Shown: positions 42,441 through 51,168 of the stretch, piece by piece | Layout: each line of letters opens with the position of its first letter | How positions within the stretch are numbered: the first letter of the stretch is position 1 | Assembly: GCA_964524145.1 (NCBI GenBank) | Contig: CAZGCA010000019.1 | Coordinates: forward strand, 7,021 to 71,020 | DNA from: CAZGCA01 sp964524145 | Lineage (GTDB): Bacteria > Hydrogenedentota > CAZGCA01 | Direction: 5' to 3' | DNA: 64,000 nt | Notes under the pieces: model-generated | The model's database searches: none | Told to the model about the DNA's origin: nothing | What the model saw: the letters and a program-made list of their open reading frames with translations, nothing else | Position numbers and translations under genes: made by a program

Positions 42441-43697
42441 ATGACCCTGAAACAGCAAGTTGAATCCATAGGCAAGGCAGCACGGCGCGCTGCGGACCAG
42501 GTCGCCCGTGCGTCGTCGACGGAGAAGAATCGCGCGCTCGAGCTGATCGCGACCGGCCTGTTGAAGAGCCGGACGCGGTTACGAACGGCGAACGAGAAGG
42601 ACCTGCGCGCCGGCAGGAAATCGGGTCTTTCGGGATCCATGCTGGACCGGTTGAAGCTGACCGCGCAACGCATCGAGGCGATGGCCGGCGGTGCCCGTGA
42701 GGTTGCGGAACTCCCCGATCCCGTGGGAGAGGTTCTCGAACAGTGGACTCGTCCAAACGGGCTCGAGATAACGAAGGTACGAGTGCCGTTGGGCGTTGTG
42801 GGGATCATTTACGAGTCGCGGCCAAACGTGACCGTTGACGCTGCTGTGCTGTGCCTGAAATCTGGCAATGCGAGCATACTGCGCGGAGGCTCGGAAGCCC
42901 TACACTCGAACCTGGCGATTGCGGAGGTGCTCGCCGACGCGCTCACTGCCGCACGCCTGCCGAAACACGCGATACAGGTCATCCCCACGACCGAACGTGA
43001 GGCGGTCCAGCATCTGCTGAAGCTTGACAAATACGTGGACGTTATCATACCGCGAGGCGGCAAGGGGTTGATCGAGACCGTGATGCGGGAATCCGCGATC
43101 CCTGTCGTGAAGCATTATGAAGGTATCTGCCACACGTATGTGGACGCTGCCGCCGATCTCGCAATGGCTAGAGCGATCTGTTTCAACGCGAAGGTGCAGC
43201 GGCCGGGGGTGTGCAACGCAATGGAGACACTGCTCGTGCATAAGGACGTAGCGGAAGCGTTTCTACCGGGGATGTGCCGCAAACTGGCACACGCGGGCGT
43301 CGAGATACGCGGTTGCGAACGGACCAGGGCGTTGTACAAGAAAGCGAGACCGGCGACCGAAGAGGACTGGCGGACGGAGTATCTCGATCTTATACTCTCC
43401 GTACGGGTCGTGCCCTCGATAAACGCGGCCATTAGTCATGTTGCCCAATATGGCTCGCACCATTCCGACGCGATAGTGACGGACAACTACCATGCTGCAC
43501 GCAAGTTTCTGCACGAGGTCGACAGCGCCGCCGTATACGTCAACGCTTCAACCCGGTTCACCGACGGCTACGAATTCGGGCTCGGCGCCGAAATAGGTAT
43601 CAGCACGAACCGGCTCCATTGTCGCGGCCCAATGGGTCTGCGCGAGCTGACCTGCACCAAGTACCAAGTGTGCGGCAGCGGCCAGGTAAGGACGTAG
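42441..43697 (+). CDS. proA: Gamma-glutamyl phosphate reductase
   Basis: 418 residues from ATG at 42441 (GAGG RBS); the open frame extends upstream but without the family's start. Family motifs: GIIYESRPNVT, GGSEA, IPRGGKGL, and catalytic C258 in QRPGVCNAME. It reduces glutamyl-5-phosphate to the semialdehyde with NADPH, the step after ProB. nadD begins 8 bases after its stop. Confidence 0.97.
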   Translation: MTLKQQVESIGKAARRAADQVARASSTEKNRALELIATGLLKSRTRLRTANEKDLRAGRKSGLSGSMLDRLKLTAQRIEAMAGGAREVAELPDPVGEVLEQWTRPNGLEITKVRVPLGVVGIIYESRPNVTVDAAVLCLKSGNASILRGGSEALHSNLAIAEVLADALTAARLPKHAIQVIPTTEREAVQHLLKLDKYVDVIIPRGGKGLIETVMRESAIPVVKHYEGICHTYVDAAADLAMARAICFNAKVQRPGVCNAMETLLVHKDVAEAFLPGMCRKLAHAGVEIRGCERTRALYKKARPATEEDWRTEYLDLILSVRVVPSINAAISHVAQYGSHHSDAIVTDNYHAARKFLHEVDSAAVYVNASTRFTDGYEFGLGAEIGISTNRLHCRGPMGLRELTCTKYQVCGSGQVRT

Positions 43698-43705
43698 GTG
43701 GCGTC

Positions 43706-44320
43706 GTGACGACCCAGCTTGGTGTGTTCGGTGGCACGTTCGACCCGATCCACAATGGGCATGTTTCAGTGGCTGCCGAGGCAGCGCAAGAGCTTTCGCT
43801 GGACAGGGTGCTGTTCATCCCTGCAGCACGTCCGCCGCACAAGGAAGACGACGTGCACGCGGACCCGCTCGACAGGTACAATATGGTCGAACTGGCGGTG
43901 GAGCCGTACGAACGTTTTGAGGCTTCCCGAATCGAACTTGACCGCGACGGCAAATCCTTCACCGAGGACACCCTCGTCGCGTTGCGGGGCATCTATCCCG
44001 AAGCGGAGTTCTTCCTGCTGCTGGGGCTGGACGCGTTCTCCGAGATACCCGCCTGGAAAAACCCCCACCGGATTGTCCAGATGGCGCAGGTTGTCGTCCT
44101 GAACCGTCCGGGTTTCTCGAGGGAGCAGTTGCAGGACGCGCTGTCTGAGAAGGTGCGATGGCTTGATGTAACGCCCGTCGATATCTCGGCCACCGAGATA
44201 CGCAGAAAAGTCCGGGAAGGCGAGCCGATAACCGACATGGTGCCGGTTCCGGTCAGTGAGTACATCAGGGCACACGGGCTTTACCGGATTCCTGCAGCGG
44301 GCTCTCCACCCGAAAGATGA
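43706..44320 (+). CDS. nadD: Nicotinate-nucleotide adenylyltransferase
   Basis: 204 residues from GTG at 43706 (AGGTGG RBS). The nucleotidyltransferase signature GGTFDPIHNGH is at residues 9-19 and ISATEIR near the C-terminus. It converts nicotinate mononucleotide to deamido-NAD. With nadX in the same run it covers two steps of NAD synthesis. It overlaps yqeK by four bases (ATGA). Confidence 0.96.
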   Translation: MTTQLGVFGGTFDPIHNGHVSVAAEAAQELSLDRVLFIPAARPPHKEDDVHADPLDRYNMVELAVEPYERFEASRIELDRDGKSFTEDTLVALRGIYPEAEFFLLLGLDAFSEIPAWKNPHRIVQMAQVVVLNRPGFSREQLQDALSEKVRWLDVTPVDISATEIRRKVREGEPITDMVPVPVSEYIRAHGLYRIPAAGSPPER

Positions 44321-44934
44321 ACAATCTAAACACCCAGCGTGGAACTGAATCCCTCAAGCCGGCTGTGCGCGCACGACTGGGCGACGATCTGTACTTGCAT
44401 TCGGTCGGCACGGCAAAGACAGCCGGGACCTTGGCAGAGCTCTACGGCCACTCACGGCAGCTTGCAGAGCTTGCCGGGCTGTTGCATGATATAGCCCGAT
44501 CGCTCGGGCGGCCAGCGATGATCGAGATAATCACGCGGAACGGGATACGGTTGGAAGGGCTTGAGACGGAGGAGGAGTCGCTGCTGCACGCGCCGGCGGG
44601 CGCCGCCATCGCGCGAGAGGATTTCGGCGTGACTGACCGTTCTGTTCTCGAAGCGATCCGCTACCATACAACCGGCGTCGTTGGGATGAGCGGGCTGGCC
44701 AAATGTGTTTTTGCAGCCGACTTTGTCGAGGAAGGACGCGAGCACAAAGCAGCGGAACGGGTGCGCAATCAGCTCACCAGTGGGCTTGACCGGCTCGTGA
44801 TTGCTGTTCTCGGAGAAAAGATTGCCTACGTGCAGAGTGAGGGCAAGCGGGTTGATCCTCGCGCACTCGATTTGTTCGCACTACTGCAAAACGATGTCGG
44901 GGGAGACGATGATGCGTCGCACCACCGCCCGTGA
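44317..44934 (+). CDS. yqeK: YqeK-family HD hydrolase, diadenosine tetraphosphate hydrolase
   Basis: 205 residues. HD-domain residues H28 (LHSVGTAKTA) and H57-D58 (LLHDIAR), then RYHTTG, fit YqeK. The family cleaves Ap4A to two ADP. It is usually next to nadD, as here. ATGA overlap with nadD indicates coupled translation; it overlaps the methyltransferase start by 23 bases. Confidence 0.93.
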   Translation: MNNLNTQRGTESLKPAVRARLGDDLYLHSVGTAKTAGTLAELYGHSRQLAELAGLLHDIARSLGRPAMIEIITRNGIRLEGLETEEESLLHAPAGAAIAREDFGVTDRSVLEAIRYHTTGVVGMSGLAKCVFAADFVEEGREHKAAERVRNQLTSGLDRLVIAVLGEKIAYVQSEGKRVDPRALDLFALLQNDVGGDDDASHHRP

Positions 44935-45661
44935 AACGCTCGACGCGATCGCGCCTTACTACGACGGCCTGATGCAACGCATAGACTACAGGCGGTGGGA
45001 GGAAGAGGTGCTCAGGCTCGAGGAAGTTGTTCCGGGCGCGTTGGACAACGTACTCGAGATTGGATGCGGGACAGGCAGGCTCGCAAAACAGCTCAGGCGG
45101 CACGGCGTACGAATCATCGGGTGCGACTGGTCCGAACGCATGGTGGCAGAGGCCGTCAAGAAAGCCGGGAAGGCGCGCAACCGGCCGCGGTTTGTCGTGG
45201 CCGACATGCGTGCTTTGCCGTTCCACCCGCAGAAGGCACGTTTCACGACCGTGGTCGCGCTATTTGACACGGTGAATTTCCTGAGGACACGGAAGGATCT
45301 CGACAGACTGATGTCCGGTGTGAACGATCTCCTTTGCGACGGCGGGATCTTCCTCTTCGATGTTGTCACCGAGCGCAACATACTCAACCATTTCGCAGAC
45401 AGCTCCTGGCAAGAGATCAGTGGTGGAGTCAAATCCTCATGGCGCGGACGCTACACGAGAGACCGCAAGGAATGCACTGTTGAAATATCGATCGACGGGG
45501 GACCATCGGTGCGATTCGTCGAACATCTATTCACCACGGAGGAGCTCGCCCTGGCAACGCGTCGTGCGGGTTTCTCAACGACGCGAACGGTCGAATCGTA
45601 CTCGTGGCGGGAGGTCTCTGACACGACTGAGCGCATATCCGTTATCGCCATCAAGGGGTAG
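44912..45661 (+). CDS. SAM-dependent class I methyltransferase
   Basis: 249 residues from ATG at 44912; GGGGGAG is six bases upstream, and an adjacent ATG at 44909 is also possible. SAM motif VLEIGCGTGRLA at 48-58, then acidic GCDWS and VVADMRALPF, give a standard Rossmann methyltransferase. The substrate is unknown. It overlaps yqeK, so it belongs to the same operon. Confidence 0.88.
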   Translation: MRRTTARETLDAIAPYYDGLMQRIDYRRWEEEVLRLEEVVPGALDNVLEIGCGTGRLAKQLRRHGVRIIGCDWSERMVAEAVKKAGKARNRPRFVVADMRALPFHPQKARFTTVVALFDTVNFLRTRKDLDRLMSGVNDLLCDGGIFLFDVVTERNILNHFADSSWQEISGGVKSSWRGRYTRDRKECTVEISIDGGPSVRFVEHLFTTEELALATRRAGFSTTRTVESYSWREVSDTTERISVIAIKG

Positions 45662-45770
45662 CGCAACACATGGGCCGTTGTGCGCGATACCCGCTGTTCC
45701 ATCAAAGGCTTGCTCCCGACGGGAACTATGGTTCCCAGAGATTGTTCTTCCTTTCCAAGAGGTTTTGCGA

Positions 45771-45776
45771 TATAAT
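45771..45776 (+). promoter_or_regulatory. -10 box upstream of the small Arg-rich gene
   Basis: TATAAT with no strong -35 at 17 bases. A leader of about 65 bases would follow. A small perfect inverted repeat (GGGAAC-TATG-GTTCCC, 45721-45736) lies upstream. Confidence 0.4.
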
Positions 45777-45847
45777 GGCTAGCGGAACAGACGGAGTAAT
45801 GCTGACAGCGCGCGTTATTGCAGATATCGAGATAACGGGGAGACAAC

Positions 45848-46060
45848 ATGACAAAGAAAGACCGTGAACGCAGAAACTTCGAACGGCGCAAAGCCAAAGA
45901 CCGGCGCAAGGTCGAACGGAGGCGACGACGGGAAGACGCTGAGTTGCGGGGCGTCGACCGCCGCCGAAACGACCGGCGCCAGAAGATCAGACGCACAACC
46001 GATAGACGAGAGGTCCTTTGGTCCTACTCCGAACTTGACGAAGAGGAGACGGATCTGTAA
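45848..46060 (+). CDS. Small Arg-rich charged protein
   Basis: 70 residues; GGGGAG RBS seven bases before the ATG supports it as real. The composition is extreme: residues 4-55 are dominated by Arg, Lys, Asp and Glu in ERR/DRR repeats, followed by a short acidic tail (WSYSELDEEETDL). It has no membrane segment or Cys. Such sequence is likely disordered or helical and could bind nucleic acid or ribosomes, but this is inference. No family is recognised. It converges on the PilB gene. Confidence 0.72.
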   Translation: MTKKDRERRNFERRKAKDRRKVERRRRREDAELRGVDRRRNDRRQKIRRTTDRREVLWSYSELDEEETDL

Positions 46061-46128
46061 CGTTCCGAACTGGTATCCGGCTCCCACACCAGCGCCAACC
46101 CCGGTCCCAAGAGGTGCAGAGTCAGCTC

Positions 46129-48057
46129 CTATTCGCCGCCGGTCATCCGGAAATACTCCTCAGCCGTGGTCACACCTTTGAGCACCTTGTCTCTGGCCTT
46201 CATTGCCATCGGCACTAAACGTGCGGCTTTGGCAATCTTGCCGACAGCCTCGCCCTCGGTGATCATCTTCCTGATGGCGGGCGTCACCTCGAGTATCTCG
46301 AAGACACCGGTTCGACCAACATACCCCGAATGGAAACAGGCCGGACACCCTTCACCACGGTAGAGGTACTTTTTCGTGTCGGTTATCTTGAGCGCCTTGC
46401 GCACCGACGCGCTCGGCTTGTATTTCTTCTTGCAGTCGGGACAGATAACCCTGATGAGCCGTTGCGCGACCACCGCCGCAACAGAGCTCGAAATAAGGAA
46501 CGGCATGATCCCCATATTGTAGAGGGTGCTTACCGCCTCGGGTGCATCGTTCGTGTGCAACGTGCTGAAAACCAAGTGGCCGGTCATGGCCGCACGTATG
46601 GCTATGTGCGCGGTTTCGACGTCGCGTATCTCGCCCACGAGTATTGTGTCCACATCCTGTCGGAGCGCGGCCCTCAGCGTCTTCGCGAACGTGAGGTCGA
46701 TGCCCGTGTTGATCTCCACCTGGTTGATTCCCGAAAGCTGGTACTCGACCGGGTCTTCGAGCGTGATTATGCTCTCGTTGACCACGTCCCGCTGGTTGAG
46801 CGCGGCGTAAAGAGTCGTTGTCTTGCCGCACCCCGTCGGGCCGGTGACCAGTATCATCCCGTGAGGCCGCCGGAACAACTTCTCCATCGTCTTCATGTCT
46901 TTGTCGGCGAGGCCGAGCTCTTTCAACCCCTTAAAGACGCTTGCCGGGTCGAGCAGACGCAATGTTATCCTCTCGCCGAGGCACGTCGGCATCGTCGCTA
47001 CCCGCAGGTCGCACTCTCTATCCTGGAACATTATCATGAAGTGCGCGTCCTGAGGACGTCGCGTCTCCGTGATATCCATATCCGCCAGTATCTTCAACCT
47101 GGACACGACCGCCGGTTCGATCTTTGGCGGGATCGTCATCACGTCGTGCAAAGTGCCGTCGATCCGGTACCTGACCCTCATCTCCGGCTTGTGCGGATCA
47201 AGGTGGATGTCCGTCGCGCGAGCGTTCACCGCTCCCTCAATTATCGTCGCCACCATCTTGACCACCGGCACATTCTCGGCCATCCTCGCAACCTCGGCAA
47301 ACCGTGCCTTGTCCTCCGGCGCTTGGTCGGCCGGCGGGTGGGGTCTGGCCTTCGGTTCCGGCGCAACGACCGCGGTCGATTTTGCGACAACATCAGCCAT
47401 CGATTTCGACTCCAATCCCTTGTAGCACTTGTCAATAGCCTTGAGCAGGTCTTCCTCTTCCGCAACGACCGCTTCGACCTCCATCCCTGTTATCAGGCGG
47501 ACGTTATCGAGGGTGTGCGCGGTTCGCGGGTCGTTTACCGCGACCGTCAGCTTACCTTCTTCCTGCTTGATAGCTAGCACCTTGTTGACCCGTGCAACGT
47601 TCTCGGGCAATCGCGCAACGGCCTCCATGTCGAACGGGTATTTGGCCAGCTCAACGTGCTCAATACCGTATTGCTTGCCGAGAGCTACCGCCATAACGTG
47701 CGGCGTAACCAGACCGCGCTCGAGCAATATCCTTCCCAACAACCTGCCCGTACGTTTCTGTTCCGCCAATCCCTTGTTGAGCTGGTCGCGTGTTATCGCG
47801 CCGATCTTCAGGAGGGCCTGACCAAGCGGATCTTCCGTACGCTTCCTCTTCGGTCCACCCAGGCTGATTTCGTAGTGAAGGACGTCGTCTATGGCCTTGA
47901 TCGGCACACGCTGGGTGTTTATCAGGTGGCGCATCCACGAGATGCCGCTCTTGTCCGACTGTGCGATGGCTTCATCGAGTTCCTCTCGTGTGATCACCTC
48001 GTCCTTGACAAGCCGCTCTCCAATCCGTGCCTCATCCCTGCTGCCAGAACCCGCCAT
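46129..48057 (-). CDS. Type IV pilus/type II secretion assembly ATPase (PilB/GspE)
   Basis: 642 residues. N-terminal MshEN-like helices, then the ATPase core: Walker A GPTGCGKT at 406-413, Asp box EIRDVETA, Walker-B-like region and HTNDAPEA. A tetracysteine zinc motif, CPDC near residue 540 and CPAC near 570, marks the PilB/GspE subfamily that powers pilin assembly, not the PilT retraction type. No other pilus gene is in the window, so it is an orphan locally. It ends the xylB-rluD-pilB run on the minus strand. Confidence 0.95.
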   Translation of the reverse strand: MAGSGSRDEARIGERLVKDEVITREELDEAIAQSDKSGISWMRHLINTQRVPIKAIDDVLHYEISLGGPKRKRTEDPLGQALLKIGAITRDQLNKGLAEQKRTGRLLGRILLERGLVTPHVMAVALGKQYGIEHVELAKYPFDMEAVARLPENVARVNKVLAIKQEEGKLTVAVNDPRTAHTLDNVRLITGMEVEAVVAEEEDLLKAIDKCYKGLESKSMADVVAKSTAVVAPEPKARPHPPADQAPEDKARFAEVARMAENVPVVKMVATIIEGAVNARATDIHLDPHKPEMRVRYRIDGTLHDVMTIPPKIEPAVVSRLKILADMDITETRRPQDAHFMIMFQDRECDLRVATMPTCLGERITLRLLDPASVFKGLKELGLADKDMKTMEKLFRRPHGMILVTGPTGCGKTTTLYAALNQRDVVNESIITLEDPVEYQLSGINQVEINTGIDLTFAKTLRAALRQDVDTILVGEIRDVETAHIAIRAAMTGHLVFSTLHTNDAPEAVSTLYNMGIMPFLISSSVAAVVAQRLIRVICPDCKKKYKPSASVRKALKITDTKKYLYRGEGCPACFHSGYVGRTGVFEILEVTPAIRKMITEGEAVGKIAKAARLVPMAMKARDKVLKGVTTAEEYFRMTGGE

Positions 48058-48098
48058 CTCAACCTTCTCCTTTCTTAGTGTGATTCCGTTGCACCATC

Positions 48099-49100
48099 TT
48101 AACTCTTCACCCTGATGTTGCGCAATGCCTCCAGTAGGTTCCGAAACTCCTCCGGGGGCTCGGCTTCAAACCGCATGAAACGCGGCGTCCCGGGATGAAC
48201 AAACCCCAGCCTCGCCGCGTGCAGTGCTTGTCCGGGAAGCTTCTGCAAGGCATCGTTCACGGTCTCGTCTCGCGTCTCAAGATCTCTGGTATTCCTCCCG
48301 TACGTCGGGTCGCCCAGTACGGGATGGCCGGCAAACGTGAGATGAACTCGTATCTGGTGTGTTCTGCCCGTCTCGATCCTCACACGCAGCAGCGTAGCGC
48401 ACCCGAAACTCTCGAGAACCGTGAACCTCGTTAGGGCATCCCTGTTTGCTACCCCGCCGATGACCATCTTCTTTCTGTCGGTAGCTCCGCGTCCGATAGG
48501 GGCATCTATGACGCCCTCGTTCTCGGCGAACTTCCCCCGCACCACAGCGAGGTAGTACCGTTCAACAGATCGTTCCTTGACCTGCTTTGAAAGCTCTCTG
48601 AATGCGCGCTCGTTCTTGGCGACAACTATCAAACCGGTCGTGTCCTTGTCAAGTCTATGGACGATGCCTGGTCGTTGGACACCGCCAATCGGCTGCAAAT
48701 CGTTGCAGTGGTGCAGGAGTGCGTTCACCAATGTCCCCGACGGTGTACCAGGCGCGGGATGGACTACCATACCGGCATGCTTGTTGACGACGATCAAATC
48801 GCCATCCTCGTAGACGATGTCGATATCTAGTGCTTCAGGCAGTGGTTGTGCGGGTTCCGGCTCAGGTATCTCGACGCTCACGACGGTCCCGGGAGCCAGA
48901 ATCTTGCTCGGCTTGACGGCGGCACCATTGACCGTGACGTCTTTGTTCAGGATCAGTCTGCGAGCCTGCGCACGGGTCAATTCAGGCATCTTCATCGCCA
49001 GAAACTTGTCCGCGCGGACCAGCGTATCGTGGTCTTCGACAACCAGCTCCCGTTTGCTGCCATCACCTTGTTCTCGGATGTTGTTACCGAGAGTCCTCAT
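48099..49100 (-). CDS. rluD: RluD-type rRNA pseudouridine synthase
   Basis: 333 residues; GGAGG seven bases before ATG. N-terminal S4 RNA-binding domain (residues about 28-60, LTRAQARRLI), catalytic domain with D151 in HRLDKDTTG and RTHQIRVH. The family converts uridines to pseudouridine in 23S rRNA; RluD with S4 is the best guess. It lies 39 bases after xylB. Confidence 0.93.
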   Translation of the reverse strand: MRTLGNNIREQGDGSKRELVVEDHDTLVRADKFLAMKMPELTRAQARRLILNKDVTVNGAAVKPSKILAPGTVVSVEIPEPEPAQPLPEALDIDIVYEDGDLIVVNKHAGMVVHPAPGTPSGTLVNALLHHCNDLQPIGGVQRPGIVHRLDKDTTGLIVVAKNERAFRELSKQVKERSVERYYLAVVRGKFAENEGVIDAPIGRGATDRKKMVIGGVANRDALTRFTVLESFGCATLLRVRIETGRTHQIRVHLTFAGHPVLGDPTYGRNTRDLETRDETVNDALQKLPGQALHAARLGFVHPGTPRFMRFEAEPPEEFRNLLEALRNIRVKS

Positions 49101-49139
49101 CCCCGAGCCTCCATCTCGGCAAAAGAATCAGTCCGCGGA

Positions 49140-50693
49140 CTATCGTAAAGAGTCTGCGACGCCCGCGAATCTGGCTTTAAGCGCAGGGTATAGGGCGCAG
49201 TATTCTTTGTAGTACCGTGCGTAGAGAGACCGTGTCTTCTTGCGGGGGGACATCCTGCTGACAACCTTGATGCTGGCGTCGCAGGCTTCCTCGACGGTCC
49301 GGAAAACCTTTGCGCCCACTCCCGCGAGAAGAGCCGCGCCGTATGCCGGTCCTTCGTCAACGTTGATAGTCACGAGCGGCAGGTCGTTTACATCAGCCTG
49401 GATCTGGCGCCACAGCTTGCTTCTTGCGCCACCTCCCGAAGCCCGAACCTCGTCCATCGGAACGCCCATAGACTTAATTATCTCGAACGAGTCTTTCAGC
49501 CCGAATGCAACCCCTTCAAGGACGCTCCGCGCAAAATGCGCCTTGGTATGTCGCAAATGGATGCCGAAAAAGACGCCTTTTGCGTTGGCATCGGCGTGCG
49601 GGGTGCGTTCGCCCGTAAGATACGGCAGGAATACTAATCCCTCACACCCGGCAGGCGCCGAAGCCGCCTCCTCTATTATGAGTTCATACGGATCGCGTCC
49701 CTCAAGAGATGCGACCTCCTTCTCCGCCCCACAAAACGTGTCGCGGTACCAGCGCAACGAACCCCCTGCCGACAGCATTACGCCCATGACGTGCCACTTG
49801 CCCGGGACCGCATGACAGAACGTATGCACTCGTCCTTTCGGGTCGAGCAGCACCTTGTCCGAGAAGGCAAAGACCACGCCGGACGTACCGACCGTAGAGG
49901 ATACGATGCCCCGCCTGACTATACCCGTGCCGACCGCGCCCGCAGCCTGGTCGCCTCCGCCGCCGACAACAGGCGTGCCGGCCACAAGCCCCGTCTGCTC
50001 GGCAGCCTTCTTCGAGATTGTCCCTGTGACAACGGTTGACTCCTCGCAACTCGGCAGAAACTCCAGCGGTATATCGAGCTTCGAAAGGATCTCCTTGCTC
50101 CAGCCGCGCTTTCTTACGTCGAGCAAGAGCGTGCCGGACGCGTCTGAGACCTCGGTGGCATATTCGCCCGTCAACAAGAACCGGATATAGTCCTTTGGAA
50201 GCAGTACCTTCTGAACCTTGTCATAGTTCCTCGGCTCGTGCTCGCGTAGCCAGAGTATCTTGGGAGCCGTAAAGCCGGTCAGCGCAGGGTTGCATGCCAG
50301 CTCGATGAGTTTCCGCTTTCCGACTTTTCTCGTGATCGCATCACATTGGGGTTGGGTGCGCTGGTCGCACCATAGAATCGCGGGTCGTATCACGCGGTTG
50401 TCCCGGTCCAGAAAGACCGAGCCGTGCATCTGTCCCGTAAGTCCGACACCCGCGACCTCGGCAGCCTTCACCTTGCGAGATGCAACCACCCTACGCAACG
50501 TCAGCTTTGTGGCCTCCCACCAGTCAGCAGGTTCTTGCTCCGCCCAACTCGGTTTCGGGCTGTAGAGAGGGTACTCCTCCGTAGCACTGGCCACAAGTGT
50601 GCCACGGGCATCGATGACGACCGCACGCGCACCGGTCGTTCCAACATCGATGCCTATCAAATACCTACCTTGTGATCTCCGATGTCCCACCAT
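49140..50693 (-). CDS. xylB: Xylulokinase (FGGY family)
   Basis: 517 residues; GAGGGA before ATG at 50693. IGIDVGTTGARAVV is the phosphate-binding start, GLTGQMHG a xylulokinase-type substrate motif, and GGGARSKLWRQIQADV the conserved FGGY C-terminal block. It phosphorylates D-xylulose with ATP. No xylose isomerase or sugar transporter lies nearby, so the specificity among pentuloses is tentative. Confidence 0.92.
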   Translation of the reverse strand: MVGHRRSQGRYLIGIDVGTTGARAVVIDARGTLVASATEEYPLYSPKPSWAEQEPADWWEATKLTLRRVVASRKVKAAEVAGVGLTGQMHGSVFLDRDNRVIRPAILWCDQRTQPQCDAITRKVGKRKLIELACNPALTGFTAPKILWLREHEPRNYDKVQKVLLPKDYIRFLLTGEYATEVSDASGTLLLDVRKRGWSKEILSKLDIPLEFLPSCEESTVVTGTISKKAAEQTGLVAGTPVVGGGGDQAAGAVGTGIVRRGIVSSTVGTSGVVFAFSDKVLLDPKGRVHTFCHAVPGKWHVMGVMLSAGGSLRWYRDTFCGAEKEVASLEGRDPYELIIEEAASAPAGCEGLVFLPYLTGERTPHADANAKGVFFGIHLRHTKAHFARSVLEGVAFGLKDSFEIIKSMGVPMDEVRASGGGARSKLWRQIQADVNDLPLVTINVDEGPAYGAALLAGVGAKVFRTVEEACDASIKVVSRMSPRKKTRSLYARYYKEYCALYPALKARFAGVADSLR

Positions 50694-50764
50694 CTGGATC
50701 CCTCATAAAGTTCCGCTCCTGCCTTGACGAACGGTGTACACTCCCTCACGAGGAACTGATAAGG

Positions 50765-50792
50765 ATAAAAACGGAGCCACCAAGGGCTCCGT
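50765..50792 (-). terminator. Intrinsic terminator after rpsU
   Basis: On the minus strand, ACGGAGCC (50785-50792), a 6-base loop, GGCTCCGT (50771-50778), then TTTTT. An 8-bp perfect stem directly follows the rpsU stop. Confidence 0.9.
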
Positions 50793-50817
50793 TCTTCAAC
50801 AAGGAGTAACAACTGGA

Positions 50818-50997
50818 CTACTGGCTGTTGCTTCTGGCGATTGCTTTCTGAACCTTTCGCCGCCTCCTGTCGCTCGGCTTCTCATAATGCTTGGTCTCGC
50901 GGAGTTTCTGCATTATGCCTTCCTTGTTGCACTTCTTCTTGAAGCGGCGGAGCGCCTTCTCAAAAGGCTCATTCTCTTTGATACGAACTTTTGCCAC
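50818..50997 (-). CDS. rpsU: Ribosomal protein bS21
   Basis: 59 residues from GTG at 50997, short enough to be missed by simple size cut-offs. VAKVRIKENEPFEKALRRFK and the basic tail PSDRRRRKVQKAIARSN are typical bS21. It helps mRNA base-pairing with 16S rRNA in initiation. It has its own promoter 143 bases upstream and a terminator downstream, so it is monocistronic. The leader is rich in Shine-Dalgarno-like AGGAGGGAGG sequence. Confidence 0.95.
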   Translation of the reverse strand: MAKVRIKENEPFEKALRRFKKKCNKEGIMQKLRETKHYEKPSDRRRRKVQKAIARSNSQ

Positions 50998-51000
50998 GCA

Positions 51001-51039
51001 TTCCTAACCTCCCTCCTGCGATCATCCCTCCAAGGAGGG
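51001..51039 (-). promoter_or_regulatory. rpsU leader: strong SD tract plus CCCTCC/GGAGGG hairpin
   Basis: Minus strand reads AGGAGGGAGGTTAGGA just before the GTG, and CCCTCC-TT-GGAGGG (51026-51039) just upstream. The CCCTCC arm can pair either with its own GGAGGG or with the SD tract, so two leader folds are possible. A regulatory switch is inference. Confidence 0.5.
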
Positions 51040-51139
51040 TCTGACGTTATCGTTGCACCTTCGAAGAAACGGCGTTCACCGGCACACCACATGCTCATAT
51101 ACTACTGGCAACAACCGTTTGTCCAACTGTACTTTGAGC

Positions 51140-51168
51140 AATATAACAGAAACAGCGCACTTTGTCAA
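51140..51168 (-). promoter_or_regulatory. Sigma-70-type promoter for rpsU
   Basis: Minus strand: TTGACA (51163-51168), 17-base spacer, TATATT (51140-51145). A second TTGACA lies a little further upstream. Confidence 0.8.
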
